A DNA stretch of 64,000 nucleotides from Laetiporus sulphureus 93-53 (Eukaryota; Basidiomycota; Agaricomycetes; Polyporales; Laetiporaceae). Numbering within the stretch: position 1 is the stretch's first letter; each line of letters opens with the position of its first letter. The stretch lies in contig NW_024468515.1 of the NCBI RefSeq assembly GCF_001632365.1, forward strand, positions 279,070-343,069, in the 5' to 3' direction. Shown in pieces: positions 1 to 11,794 of this stretch. Position numbers and translations under genes: made by a program. The notes beneath the pieces are model-generated. The model had not been told where the DNA came from, did not search any database, and worked only from the letters and a program-made list of their open reading frames with translations.

Positions 1-140
1 GACGTGCGCTGACTGGTCGGAGTGAGTCGGCGACGGTAGCGTGTTCGCCCGCGTGTGACGTGACTGTCACTCATACCGTCACCTCCTCGCTGAGGGCCAT
101 CCCAGTTTCAAAATCCCGTCATTGACCGTCCTCCGTCAAA

Positions 141-1506
141 ATGCTATCCAGGCTGCCTGCGGGTGCGCTGAAGAGCGTCGGGCCCTTCGCAAGATCCCAT
201 GCAACGGCCTTCTCCTCCGGTGCTCGCTTTTCCGCGGTGAGTACATGATAGACCCCCCACTGCCCTTCGGGATGAACGCGGGACTGAACGTCACGTCTCA
301 TAGCGCGTCCGTTTTGCTTCTACGAGTTCAAATGCCTCCTCTGCATTTGAGGTATGTACGGAACATTTAGAACGGAAGCATACAGAAGTGTAACGCGTTT
401 CTCAGTCCTTCATGAACTCGCGCGCGACATTGGCCTCTGCGACGCTCCTTACCGTCGGTTCCATCGCGTGGTACACCAGCCTGTACGGCCACCTGCCCTT
501 TATTGGCGAAGTGCACGCCAGCTCCCTCGCTGATGAGGGCCTTCACCCGCCCCACTATCCCTGGTCTCATAACGGCTTCCTGGATAGTTTCGACCATGCG
601 AGGTTAGCGCTGTCTCCGCATTCAGCCGACACCGGGCGGGCGCACTCACCAGTCATCTACTCGCAGCATACGTCGCGGATACCAGGTGTACCGAGAAGTC
701 TGCGCAGCGTGCCACTCGCTGGACCGTATCGCCTGGCGTAACCTTGTTGGCGTCTCCCATAATGTGGATGAGGTGAAGGCCATGGCTGAGGAGGTTGAGT
801 ATGAAGATGGCCCAGATGACCAGGGAGAGATGTTCAAAAGGCCCGGAAAGCTGTCTGACTATCTTGCTCCCCCTTACCCGAACGAGGAGGCTGCTCGTGC
901 TTCAAACGGCGGTGCTTTGCCACCGGACTTGAGCTTGATAGTCAAGGCGCGCCATGGCGGTTGCGTAAGGCTTAGTTTCTCTTCGTTCTCAAGTGAGGTT
1001 GCTGATCGGTCTTGCAGGACTACATCTTTTCCCTGCTTACCGGCTACAGGGACCCTCCGGCCGGCTTCGAGATTCGAGACGGCATGAATTACAATCCGTA
1101 CTTCCCTGGCAATGCCATCTCTATGGCGCGTAACCTGTTTGACGGTGTGGTCGAGTACGACGACGGTGAGACGGACGACCGATTTTGCATCGACGTCACT
1201 GACCCGGGATGCGTCATGCGATGCTAGGCACTCCTGCTACGACTTCTCAGATGGCAAAAGATGTGGTTACGTTCCTGAACTGGGCCGCGGAGCCGGAGCA
1301 CGATGAGCGGAAGCAGATTGGTCTCAAGGCCATTATTATCTTCTCAGCACTCACCGCTATCAGCTTGTACGTCAAGCGCTTCAAGTGGTCTGTGATCAAG
1401 AGCAGGAAACTTTGTAGGTCTTGCATGCTCCTTTGGCGCGTATGAGAACTCACCTAAGATGTTCCCACCAGTCTACAATCCGCCTGCGGACAAGTCGGCG
1501 CACTAG
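141..1506 (+). CDS. CYT1: Cytochrome c1, heme protein of complex III
   Basis: Catalytic heme subunit of the mitochondrial cytochrome bc1 complex; it passes electrons from the Rieske protein to cytochrome c at the inner membrane. Six exons (141-236, 406-602, 667-964, 1018-1165, 1228-1413, 1472-1506) give 319 residues. The start gives an Arg/Ser/Ala-rich presequence ([20 protein letters not shown]), as expected for mitochondrial import. The heme-binding CAACH motif, the conserved [16 protein letters not shown] segment and the NYNPYFPG segment with its axial-ligand Met region (GNAISMA) are present. A C-terminal membrane anchor (around [13 protein letters not shown]) is followed by a basic tail. 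Splicing is supported by restored family sequence at every junction. The first intron (237-405) is the least certain, since a small extra exon near 327-351 was considered and fits the phase less well. Identification is firm. Confidence 0.95.
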
Positions 1507-1904
1507 AGTAGAGCGGGCGTGCATGACTCAATCGGGAATTTTGACTCCATGAATAGTATTCTCAATAACTGAGAGTTGTAGCTTGGCCTGTACTGAGGGT
1601 GCGAGTGTTATTCTGAAAGCGAGGGAACCAGCGGACGTGTATTTATCGACTCGGGCCTTTGCGACCTGACAAACCAGAATTCAGTTGGGCGCACTGTTGG
1701 CATTCATGTGAGCACCTCGGCGGCCGTGAGAATCACACGTTACTCTCAGCCACCGCCATATTATACCGACTCCGCTCCCTACGGTCAAGTCCTCACTCTG
1801 TGCCTGCACGTTCTCTTCCTGCACGTTCAGACTGCGGCCTGATCTTCCCGGACACTCGTACTCAGGTCACTTCAACACTCAATACTCCCTCAACTCCTAC
1901 CAGA

Positions 1905-3735
1905 ATGTCATCGGAAACATGGCCTCAACCGCTCAAGTGCGACCCCCCACTCGCATCTCTGCTTGGTCTGCCTTGTCTCACGCTCGCCTGCAGGGACTGG
2001 GTTGCAAAATGTCTCGGACAGATGACCGACACGAACCGCGCAGAGGCATCGGCGGAACTAAAACAGGTAATAGCTGATGCTTTTAGCCACAAGACCTTGT
2101 GGACTACGGACTGGGCGGGCGTACAACTGCAAAGGTGTGCATATCCTTGCTCGCTTTCGATGTGTGAATAATGGCTACAAACCCATCGAGCTTGCTGCCA
2201 AAACCTCCGCCGACGTTCACTACGAATTTCAACCTCAAGCGAAAGTCAGTGGGCATGCCTACAGTCTTCCATCGGCAGTTCTGATGGCATGGCACAAAGG
2301 AATGACGGCTCTCCCTTGTCGAGCGGCAAGAAGTTCAAGAAGACGTCCATATTGAAGAATGCAGCTCCAAGTTCTCTCGACCCAAATGACGTTACCGCTC
2401 TCAACCGCAGAGCTGCACGATTCCAGCGAGAACATGAGATAGAACGTCGGAAGGGCTTGAGTGCCCACTCAGGTCTTGCACCCTCTTCCTACTCTAGTGT
2501 CTTCACGTCACGCGTCAGTACTCCTATGTATAATGCCGATGATCCAGAAGCGAATCCGGTGCGTGCTTCCGATGCTGTTGCTCGCTCATGTTTTGAAGAT
2601 AGAGGATGTGCGCAGAGCGTGCCGAACTGGGACAAACACACAATCGTCGGAACGTCACAAGAGATCTTCAAGGACTACCTGCGCTTGACTTCAGCGAGTT
2701 TCACTTGATCTGCGTTCTGTCCTGCACATTGATTTGTCCTTGTCCAGGAACCCAAACCAGAGCAAATTCGCCCATACCACATCCTGCAAGAAACGCTCAA
2801 CCAGCTGAAGAGGCGGTGGCGAGAAAAAGCCAATTACAGCTGGATTTGCAGCCAATTCAAGAGTCTGCGGCAGGACCTGACCGTGCGTCGCCCTTTTCAA
2901 GCGCGCCAGAACGCCTGACTTCGGTGCTCTAAATGTGCGTCATGTAGGTGCAACGCATCAAGAACGAGTTCACCGTTACGGTGTATGAAATACATGCTCG
3001 TATGGCATTGGAAGTAGTACGTGTTATGAGTGCGGTGTGCTGCCGTGCATTTCATGCGTCATTGCAGGGCGATATGGTTGAGTATAACCAATGCCAAGCT
3101 ATGTTACGGAATCTCTACGAACTCGGCATTCCAGGAAAAGTTGAAGAATTTACTGCATATCGAATTCTCATGCTACTCCACGGGCGGAATAAGAGCGGTA
3201 TGTCCTTAGGCGCGTTGTCATGTATACTCTAAATACTCATCATCATCACCTTGCAGAACTAAATCTATACGTAGGTCAGCTAACGGACAGGCAGAAATCC
3301 GACACGGCAGTGCGCCACGCACTTGATGTGTCACGGGCTCTAGCGATGGGCAATTATCATTCGCTGTTTGACTTGTACCTGAACGCGCCGAACATGGGCG
3401 CATACATCATGGACCACTTCATTGATCGGGAACGGATGCGTGCGCTGATGGTTATGACCAAAGCGTTAGTCTCTCGGGCTTCTACTATATCAGTACGGTG
3501 TTGACATTTGCATCGCAGATACCTGACGTTACCGCTTCCCTTCATCCAGAATGAACTGGCGTTCGAGACGCTCGCGCAGGCCAGGGATTTTTTGATAGAG
3601 CACGGAGCAGGCTTCTTCCAGAACCCAAACGAGCCAGACACACAGAAGGTACTCAATTGCAAACCGGCACAAGCTCCGCTAGCACAAGTCTTCGAGGAGA
3701 AATATCGCAGGGTTCAAATCAAAGGCGCTGTATAG
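1905..3735 (+). CDS. THP3: SAC3/GANP-domain protein, THP3/LENG8 type
   Basis: Member of the SAC3/GANP/eIF3-p25 family close to yeast Thp3 and animal LENG8. Thp3 works with Csn12 in transcription elongation and mRNA maturation; that role is carried over from the family and not shown here. Ten exons (1905-1936, 1994-2134, 2191-2244, 2300-2558, 2616-2693, 2748-2882, 2948-3013, 3068-3197, 3257-3464, 3519-3735) give 439 residues. The N-terminal segment KTLWTTDWAGVQLQ leads into a low-complexity linker. The family core starts at HTIVGTSQEIFKDYLRLTS and continues through RIKNEFTVTVYEIHARMALE and the helical PCI-like region (NLYVGQLTDRQ, YLTLPLPFIQNELAF) to the terminus VQIKGAV. The fifth intron (2694-2747) only keeps frame if its donor is GCGAGT, a GC-AG intron. 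Transcribed toward SEN2, with tails converging. Confidence 0.9.
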
Positions 3736-4193
3736 TGAACATGTGCGCCTGCCGACGATCCTTCATCCATTTGCTGTCGTCATTGCATCGCTCGTCGCTT
3801 TGCCCATTCTCCCATGTCACCACATATCTTATGCTCATATCATCGCAGTCGACAATCCGTTACACACTATTTCCCGCGGATTCCTCAAGCGCAAGTCTGT
3901 CCGAAGAACAGGTACCACAACATGTACGCATTTACTCGGTCTGCATTCGCTATCGCACAACAGAATCCCTGTCTATTCCTCCCTTCTTCCTTCTCTCCGT
4001 CCCTCCGGATCTTCTCCCCCGTCCCGTCTTCGATATAATGCACACGTGGGAGTTTGGTAGGCATTTTCCAATCCTTCTTGGAGGAGGGGCTGTGCGGCGG
4101 TGCACGCTGGGTAGTACTCACTAGCAAGTTTTGCGTCTTGGAACTGTAACTAGCGGAATATATTCTTGCATAATGCTGTATCAGGTGCGAGTC
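3736..4193. other. Convergent intergenic region
   Basis: This 458-bp stretch lies between the tail-to-tail ends of the SAC3-domain gene and SEN2. It is pyrimidine-rich on the plus strand and has several short open frames, none with recognisable protein sequence or splice logic. It probably holds both 3' untranslated regions. Confidence 0.6.
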
Positions 4194-5619
4194 TCAATCT
4201 CGCATGCGTGCTGGAATAAACCGTCGCAGCACCACGTCTCTGACAGAGTATTGTTCGAGGCATGTTGGCGAGGAGAGGAGCTCGGGTGAGATCCGCGAGC
4301 GTGCGGGGATTGTTACGTAGGTTAGGATGAGGGTCTGTCATGGTCAAGTCAGTCAACAAGCATTAAGATGGGATCGGGTGTAGAGACCTTCTGCACTTGG
4401 GAATTGACGCGGTTGATGGTGCTGAGCCAGGTCCAGGAGAAGGGAGCCGAGTTGGCAAGATCGAATGGGGACGATTCCTGATCTGCAGGGTCTTCGTACA
4501 CGGGAAGCACAATGACTGCGAACCTGTCCGAATCCGCATTTCAGTACAATCATTGTGCGAGCGTTCGGTGCAGCGTGCGTACTCGGCATGATGGAATACA
4601 GGTCCGCGTTTGTACAGCAGAAAGTCGACGCAGAACTTGATGCCACCCTTGATCACCCAGCCGAGTGAGCGGTAATAGTGGTATGCGGCGTAGTGCACGA
4701 GGAATGGGTTGTCGAACCTCCTGGCATAGACGTCTGGGGGCACCTGCCGGATGTGATGCGCACTCTGGAAGACCTGCCAAATCTGCTCGAGGATCATGGG
4801 CTCGGACTGTACTCGGGGAATGTCAACACTGTGTATGTGAGGTGGAAGGATGAGGAGTAGCTACCGTTGTAGGGTCGAGTATGGTGAGGCAGTCGAGTGT
4901 CCATGCGAGGAAGAAGGCTTCTTGAAGCGTAAGCTGGAGGTGCTCGAGGTCAGAGATAGGCTCTTCCTCTGCCTCGTCGACTGGTTCTTGTTCTGGTATT
5001 GGAGAGGGTGATGGGCTCGGAGCTTCTCCTGTAACAGACTGCTGTGGTTTCCACGTCGCGCCGGAGGGAATGACGGTGGTGATATTGGCTTCGCGGCCTT
5101 CAGCGAACGCGGCTTCTGCCTCTGCAGATGCCTGTGCCATGGCGGCAGCGCGATCGAGCTTGAACTGTTGGCGCTCCGCTCTGCGTTTTTCTCTGATCTC
5201 TTCAGCGGTCATATCTGCATGAGACTCTATCTTTACATTCCACGTATAACGTTATTATGCGAGAAGCACGTACATTTGCCAGCAGCAGCCTTCCTCGCGC
5301 CGATCTGCCTCTTCTGCCAGGACGGCTCGCTCCTTGACAAGTCGCCCTTTCCAAAGAATCCCCTCCGCCAGAGAATGATCGCGTCCCCCGGGTCGGTCAC
5401 CCACACGGAGCGCGTGTCGGGATCGTAGACACCCGTGCAGTGCGGATTGAGCACGCGTGCGCTGGAGATACCGAAGAAGTCCAGGATGCGTGTGATGTAC
5501 GAGGACGGCGCGGGCTCGACTATGACTGGGAGAGGGTGCGCGTAGATTTTGTTGTTCTCGCTGCGCCGTGCGCCGCCTTTGGTGGGCCCACCGCGGCGGC
5601 TGGGGGCGCTGAGCGACAT
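4194..5619 (-). CDS. SEN2: tRNA-splicing endonuclease catalytic subunit Sen2
   Basis: Catalytic subunit that cleaves the 5' splice site of intron-containing pre-tRNAs in the SEN complex. Five exons in transcript order (5619-5274, 5214-4865, 4806-4583, 4523-4388, 4334-4194) give 398 residues. The C-terminal endonuclease fold contains YHYYRSLGWVIKGGIKFCVD and LLYKRGPVFHHAEFAVIV. By alignment to the yeast triad, Tyr297, His305 and Lys352 (in VNSQVQKTLILTYV) are the catalytic residues, and all are present. The acidic middle region and the N-terminal ARVLNPHC...VWVTD block match the fungal family. Length is near the yeast protein (377 residues). The gene shares a promoter region of about 200 bp, head to head, with the dynein intermediate chain gene. 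Confidence 0.94.
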
Positions 5620-5817
5620 GGGAGCAGCGAGGACCGGTGGGAGTTAGAATGGGTAGTGAGTACTTTAACTTTGAGATCAAAGTGATCGGCATCGCACGCG
5701 GCCAAACAGCGCGTCCATAGCGCGTCGTCTGCTCTGCGTGTCTCTGTCACCAGTACTCCTGCTTTATCTCTCAAGTGCTCGTGCAATCTACTCTGCTACT
5801 GTCGGGACCCGTCGAAG

Positions 5818-8301
5818 ATGTCTGAGAAACGGCGGGCAGAAATCGAAGCAAAGCGGGCGAAGCTCGCAGAGCTGCGCAAGGCCCGCGCAGAACGACAGAA
5901 AGCAGAGGCCGAGCGGCGTGCAACAGAGGCGAGTGTCCACTCTGCCATCTCACCCCTCTGCTCACATTCTCGTTTATCTGCATACAGAGCGCAGGCCCTT
6001 CCGTCGTACGGCGCGATGTCGACGACCTCGTCACCTCGCTCATCGGCACCAACATCGGGCGTGGCGACACGAGCCTTGAGTCGCCCATCTCTTCCATACC
6101 AGGTACGCCCTTGGGCGACCGCCCGCGCTCGTCGATCCCCATCCCGTCTTCTGCGTCCGGAACGGGCTTCTCGCCGTCGGGCCGCGCGAGCAGGCAGAGC
6201 GATGTCGGCTCGGACAGACTGAACATGGGTACGACGTTCGTGCAGTCGGCGAACGGCGGGACGGACCATGTCGTTGACCGGTGTGTGTAGTGTCCTTCGA
6301 TAATTGTGTGCGTGCATTGAGGTGGGGTGGATGTATAGAGTGATGACGCCAAGAATCGTGCCCGACATGATCGACGTCGAGCAGGAGCTGTTCGATTTTC
6401 CGCAGAAGGTCTGCGAGTCTGTGCTTTCGTTTGTTGTGTATCTTCATCTAATGTGTTGGTACACAGGAGCGCGTCATTTACAACAAGGAAGTGCAGACGA
6501 TGGAGATCGAGTCAGAGTCGTCGGACGAGTCTGATAACGAGCATGAACGCGCACAGAGAGAGCGCGAGGCCTCAGAAGCAGAGCACGCTGCGCGGGAAAA
6601 GGATCTGGAGCAGGAGAGCGTGCAGCTCGACAAGGAGATCGAGCAGGAGATCCAAGGCATGTCCCCGCCATCTGTATTCGACGCTGTCATTGCTCATTGC
6701 GAACAGAGATGACGGAGGAGGAGAAGACGAGCATCTTTTCGGCGCCGGAGTTCTTAGACTTTGTCGAGCAGTCGACGAAGATCATTCAGCGGGCACTCAA
6801 CGATCACTATGACTACGTTCGGGACTACACTACTGGTGCGGAAAATGAAGGGTAAGCCAATAAATAGTCGTATTACTGTGTGTTGCTCAACCGTGCCGTC
6901 ATTGTAGCGACGACCTAGAGGGCAGGCGGGTCAAGTGCGTATGTGCATTCTACGACGAGCAATATGGCAAGAATCGATCGATCACCGACGTCGGGTGGTC
7001 GCCCAAAGTAAGTACATGCTGTTTAAAGTATAGCAGGCCATTGACTCAGTTCACAGTACCCAGAACTCAGCTGCGCATCCTACAACAAGAATCCCGCCGC
7101 GCTGAACGAGCCCGACGGGATCGTCGCCGTGTGGAACCTGCACCTGCTCGAACGACCAGAGTTTATCTTCCATTCCCAGGTACGCTAGTGCCACTGCTCG
7201 ACAACCGCCCACGCTGATGGACGCAGTCGGACGTGCTCTCAGTGACGTTCTCGCCGTTCCATTCGAATTTAATTTTTGGCGGGACGTACTCGGGACAGAT
7301 CCTACTCTGGGACACGCGCTCGAAGCATCTGCCGGTGTTGAAGACTCCACTGAGCGCAGCGGGACACACGCACCCCGTTTATGCGATCCAGATGGTGGGC
7401 ACGCAGAATGCGCATAATTTGATTACGAGCAGTACAGATGGGATGGTTTGTAGTTGGTTGGTGGACATGCTGGCGCAGCCGCAGGTGCGCATTCTGAAAG
7501 GAATGCTCAAAATTATGCACATTCAACTTCTGTAACAGGAAACACTGGAACTGGTGCATGCTGGCCACAGTAAAACGGGTGAGGTGGCGATCACGACACT
7601 CGACTTCCCGGACAATGAGACGACAACCTTCTGGGTCGGGACGGAAGAGGGCAACGTGTACCAAGCGAACCGATACGACCGCGCGGGGGCAAAGGCAGGC
7701 CTGAACCCATACGATATCTACCGGGGACACGCGGGGCCCGTGATGGGCCTGCACTTCCACCCGCAGCACGGGCCCGTGGATTTCTCTGACCTGTTCCTGA
7801 CGTGCTCGGTGGACTGGACGGTGAAGCTGTGGCGCGCAAAGTCGCTCGCAAAGCCATCGAGCACGGTGAGCGCGGTGGCGCCGCTGCACTCGTTTGACGA
7901 GGCGGACGACTATGTATACGACGTCAAGTGGCACCCCTCGCATCCCGCGCTGTTTGGCGCAGTGGATGGGTCGGGGCGCTTCGATGTATGGAACCTGAAC
8001 GTGGACACGGAGGTGCGTGACGCGTGCTAGCTAGTGCGAGCGATAGACTGACAGCGCGTAGGTATCGGTGGTGTCGACGGTGGTGGGGTCTGGGCGGGCG
8101 CTGAACAAGCTGCAGTGGGACCGGAAGGACGGGCGGCGGGCGGCAGTTGGGGGGAGCGACGGGAAGTTGTACGTATACGACATCGGGGACATGGCGCTGC
8201 CGCGGGAGTCGGAGTGGACGGACTTGCAGCGGACGGTTGCTGGGATCGCCGGGGGAGGAACGCAGAATGGGGCGCTCGCGGACGCTGGCGCTGGGCGGTG
8301 A
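5818..8301 (+). CDS. Cytoplasmic dynein intermediate chain
   Basis: Scaffold subunit of cytoplasmic dynein that joins the heavy chain to light chains and dynactin; in fungi it serves nuclear migration and endosome movement. Ten exons (5818-5928, 5988-6280, 6339-6408, 6467-6656, 6707-6851, 6908-7007, 7057-7179, 7227-7484, 7539-8012, 8062-8301) give 667 residues. The charged N-terminal helix ([20 protein letters not shown]) is the dynactin-binding coil. A Ser-rich linker, an acidic coil ([11 protein letters not shown]) and the family block [20 protein letters not shown] follow. WD40 repeats run to the end (for example [36 protein letters not shown]). Introns 1 and 4 keep frame only with GC donors (GCGAGT at 5929, GCATGT at 6657). 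Identification is firm; the first exon junction is slightly less so. Confidence 0.95.
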
Positions 8302-8540
8302 CTGTGGTACTCCTCTAGGATGGATTCGTATTGTCGCTGTAGGAATTCGGAATATACCCTAGTATATGATACTGCGTAAAGCGGCGCACGGGGCTCCGAG
8401 GAAAAAGAGGAACCGGGCGTCCGGGGGCGGGCGTGCATGCAGCGTGCTCAGATAAATTCGCGGACTGTGCACGGCGCGTGTGCTCTGCATTTCGTGCGGA
8501 AATAAGGACCGGTATAATACGCCGTGCTTTGGCGGATCAA

Positions 8541-10956
8541 ATGCTCTTCCGTCCGCCCTCCCTCGCCTCCCGCTCCTCCTTTGCCTTCCTCCGCCGCCGT
8601 CTCCTCGCGTCCCCAGCAGCCCTGCCTTCCCTTTCTCCGCGACGCACCATGACGGGCTTCAAGCAGGTATTCTCCGCGATCATACATCTAGGTACCGCAA
8701 CTCACGTCTGAGCCGCTCCGTGTAGGAACCACATAAGTGCGCTACGGCAGCCCGTCTACATATAATGTTATATTGACCTCTGACATCTCCGATAGACTTT
8801 TGGTGTAAGCAAATACTACGATGCGCTCGAACGATGGTTCGACCCTCACCCTCACCCCTCCAGCATCCCCGGGCCCATCGAGGTCACAGATGAGGTGCGC
8901 ACGACGCGCTTTTCCATTGCGACTCTCATCATCCATACTCTTTCTCGCAGGTTCTCTACGCAAATGCACATCCGTCCATGTCCCATATGTCTGCGGACTT
9001 TGTCCCCGTCCTCGGGGACTGCATTCGCATGACGAGGGAGGTACTTTTCAGCACCACCGCGCAGCCCTTCATCATCGCCGGCTCGGGCACCCTTGGCTGG
9101 GATGAGGTGCTTGCCACTCTGCGCTGGCCTTCCAACTTCAGAGCTGACCGCGTCCTCGCTTGCAGGTCGCGGCAAATCTGACGGAGCCGGGCGACAGCGT
9201 CCTCGTGCTCAACAGCGGCTATTTTGGGGACAGCTTTGCAGACTGGTCAGCGCGTCCTCAGTCTGCTTAATCTCACATCCCCTCATCCAGACCTGTAGCT
9301 TACGAACATATGGCGCGGAGGTGGACGAGGTCCATGCGGCGTTCGGCGCCGCTGCTAGACTCTCCGAAGTCGAGAAGGCACTCTCATCCAAGAAGTACAA
9401 GATCGTCGCGTTTACGCATGTCGATACGTCAACAGGTGCGTTCAGACAATGCCTCTGTCGGTTTCAGACCGCATGTCCGCCACTATGGCATCCGAGCGCA
9501 GATCGAGACGTCGATGCACGGATTGCGTGCTCCATACGTTGTCTGGTGACTGCTCGATAGGTGACGCTGCGGCGGCCGCACTCCGTGCGTGTTACAGCCC
9601 CCTCGAATTTGAGAGTGTGCTTGGGCTCGTGAAGAGCAAGATGGTATACGGCCATTCTGATTGGAGCCAAGCAACGCGACCATGCACGACAAAGAGGGAA
9701 GTCGCGGCGAACAATCTTTGGTGCACTATCAAGTGAATGCCAAACGTTCTAGCAGTGGATATATGCGGGAGGTTCTCAGTATCTGCACTACGTCTGGCTA
9801 TCCGACATTTACATTCGACCTAATTTTCATATGTATCCGACTGCATGGACCTAACACACCCATGCGCTTGCTTGACTAGGTGTTCTGAGCGACGCGAACG
9901 GCGTTGCAGAGACGGTCAAGCGTGTTTCGCCAGATACCCTCGTACGTCTCGACATTCTCCATCCGTCCCCTCCAGGTAACCTGATAATTTGCTCCCGCAG
10001 GTCGTCATGGATGGCGTATGCTCCGTCGCGAGCGAGGAGATCCGCATGGATGCGTGGGGGCTCGACGTCGTGCTCACTGCGAGCCAAAAGGGCCTCGGTA
10101 CGCCTCCTGGACTGAGCATTCTCGTCGCTAGCCAGAAAGCCATCAAGGTCAGTCCTCACAATTCTTCCCGCTCACATTTTTCTCTGACGCGCTTTAGGCT
10201 TTTGAGGCCCGCACTCGCCCGCCAGCGTCATATTACGCATCCTGGAAGAAATGGCTGCCAGTGATGCGCGCGTACGAGTCCGGTAGCGCTGCCTACTTCG
10301 CGACACCGCCTGTGAACCTTGTCTACGCGTATCACGCGTCGCTCATGCAGATCACGCGCGGGAGCCCGTCGCTCGAGGAGCGCTTCGCATTGCATCGAAA
10401 AGCGAGCGCCCGTGTGAAGGAGGCGGCCGCGGCGCTTGGGCTGAAGCAGCTCCCCTTGCAGGCAGGCGAGGCGGCGAATGGGATGACGGCGGTGAGTGGT
10501 CTGGGTTGTCTTTGGATCTGGTGAGGATCAGAGGACGAATGGCCTGACGCTGCGTGATGCTTCTGCAGGTTTACTTCCCCGAGGGCATTTCGGCACCAGA
10601 TATCGTACCGCGCATGCTGAAGAAGGACGTCGTAATCGCTGGCGGGCTGCATAAGGACGCCAAAGGTAATGCTACTCTGTCCTGTTTCGCATTCATCTTC
10701 ACGCTGATAATTCGGTCCTTCTCAATCACAGATAAGTACTTCCGCATTGGGTGCGTACCGTTCTCCTTCACATGCCTTCTCTCCCTTCCCACCCCATACC
10801 CCGCAATGAGTGCCCTCCGATGCTGACCCGCGGATCGTTCCCAGGCACATGGGTGTCACCGTCGTGAACGAGGCACGCGGCGACATCGACAAGATCATCT
10901 CCGCGCTCAAAGAGACTTTCGCGGAGGCCGAGGCCGAGCTTCGCAAGAAAGCGTGA
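8541..10956 (+). CDS. AGX1: Alanine-glyoxylate / serine-pyruvate aminotransferase
   Basis: PLP-dependent class V aminotransferase that makes glycine from glyoxylate using alanine. Thirteen exons give 426 residues; the early ones are tiny (8726-8736, 11 nt, and 8796-8804, 9 nt) and together restore KLLVIPGPIEV. Others are 8541-8666, 8864-8894, 8951-9106, 9166-9245, 9299-9435, 9880-9941, 10001-10147, 10198-10491, 10569-10665, 10732-10750 and 10845-10956. The PLP lysine is Lys234 in TASQKGLGTPPG; FRIGHMG near the C-terminus is also conserved. Two in-frame starts exist: 8541 adds 36 residues rich in Arg, Ser and Leu and lacking acids, a mitochondrial presequence, while 8649 (MTGFKQ) removes them. 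The C-terminus RKKA is not a clear peroxisomal PTS1. Intron 7 (9436-9879) is 444 bp, far longer than the rest. Confidence 0.93.
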
Positions 10957-11794
10957 GAGTGTTCCTTTCCTTCCCAATCCCAAGTGAATTATCCCTGTCG
11001 GTGGTGGCGTAAAGCCCGCGTGTCCGGGAGACGATGTAGCTGAAACTCAACTCCATACCATGAATGCATTGTGTGCACGTTCTGCGCACCTGCTATGTTG
11101 GATTCGTGACGGATAGTCTGTTGCGGCGGGCCATCCTTCAGAGACCAACGCCAAAAACGAAGTTCAAGTCGGGAGTCCCTCTTCTGCGTCCCGTATCATG
11201 AGAAAGGATTGGTTGAAAGGAAGGATCGAACTTTAGAGGGAAGAGAGAACGTAACCGTGGAATGCGACGTTTACCTTTGCATGCTGACCAGAAGTTTCTC
11301 ATGGGTGCAACCCAAGAAAGAAGAGAGAACGTAACCGTGGAATGCGACGTTTACCTTTGCATGCTGACCAGAAGTTTCTCATGGGTGCAACCCAAGAAAC
11401 CTTAGAAGCGAGCGATTGCCTCTCAATTCGGGCGTGACTGTCCCTCCTCACAAACGTTCCGTTCTGCGAAACTCAGTCTGTCGCCGTCGAACGTAGATCC
11501 CGTTGAAATCTAAGACAAGTCTTTTGTACAGTTGCCCGTTACGCGAGGCGGCCGTCTCCCGAAAATCACATCTTCTCGACTGTCCCCACGGAGCATTTCC
11601 CACACTCACGAACAGAAGTACGAGTTGCACATAAGTGGTGGTATGAGTACATTGCGCATGCTTGGGTACCGTACAGATATAAATATATACTCTACTACAT
11701 TGACGTCAGAATAAATCCTTGCTTCTCATGCATGTCCGGATAGAGTGGATGGATGGGAGAGAATGGCGATCAGCACACAAGCGGACGAGGCGGA
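10957..11794. other. Convergent intergenic region with a duplication
   Basis: This region lies between the tail-to-tail ends of the aminotransferase and sulfite reductase genes. Apart from the perfect 80-bp tandem duplication listed separately, only short frames without recognisable protein sequence are seen. A TATA-like AT-rich run (near 11675-11695) is probably part of a 3' region. Confidence 0.6.
11240..11399. repeat. Perfect 80-bp tandem duplication
   Basis: Two head-to-tail copies, 11240-11319 and 11320-11399, are identical across 80 bp by direct reading. The unit starts GAAGAGAGAACGTAACC and ends CAACCCAAGAAA. It lies in noncoding DNA. Complete identity implies a recent duplication, or an assembly artefact. 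Confidence 0.95.

Noticed and set aside
327..351. Extra 25-nt exon in the cytochrome c1 gene
   Set aside because: It has AG and GT borders, but its length breaks the phase between the first exon and the MNSR exon.
7302..7943. 213-codon minus-strand frame
   Set aside because: Antisense shadow of the dynein WD40 exons; composition is Arg/His-rich and resembles no family.
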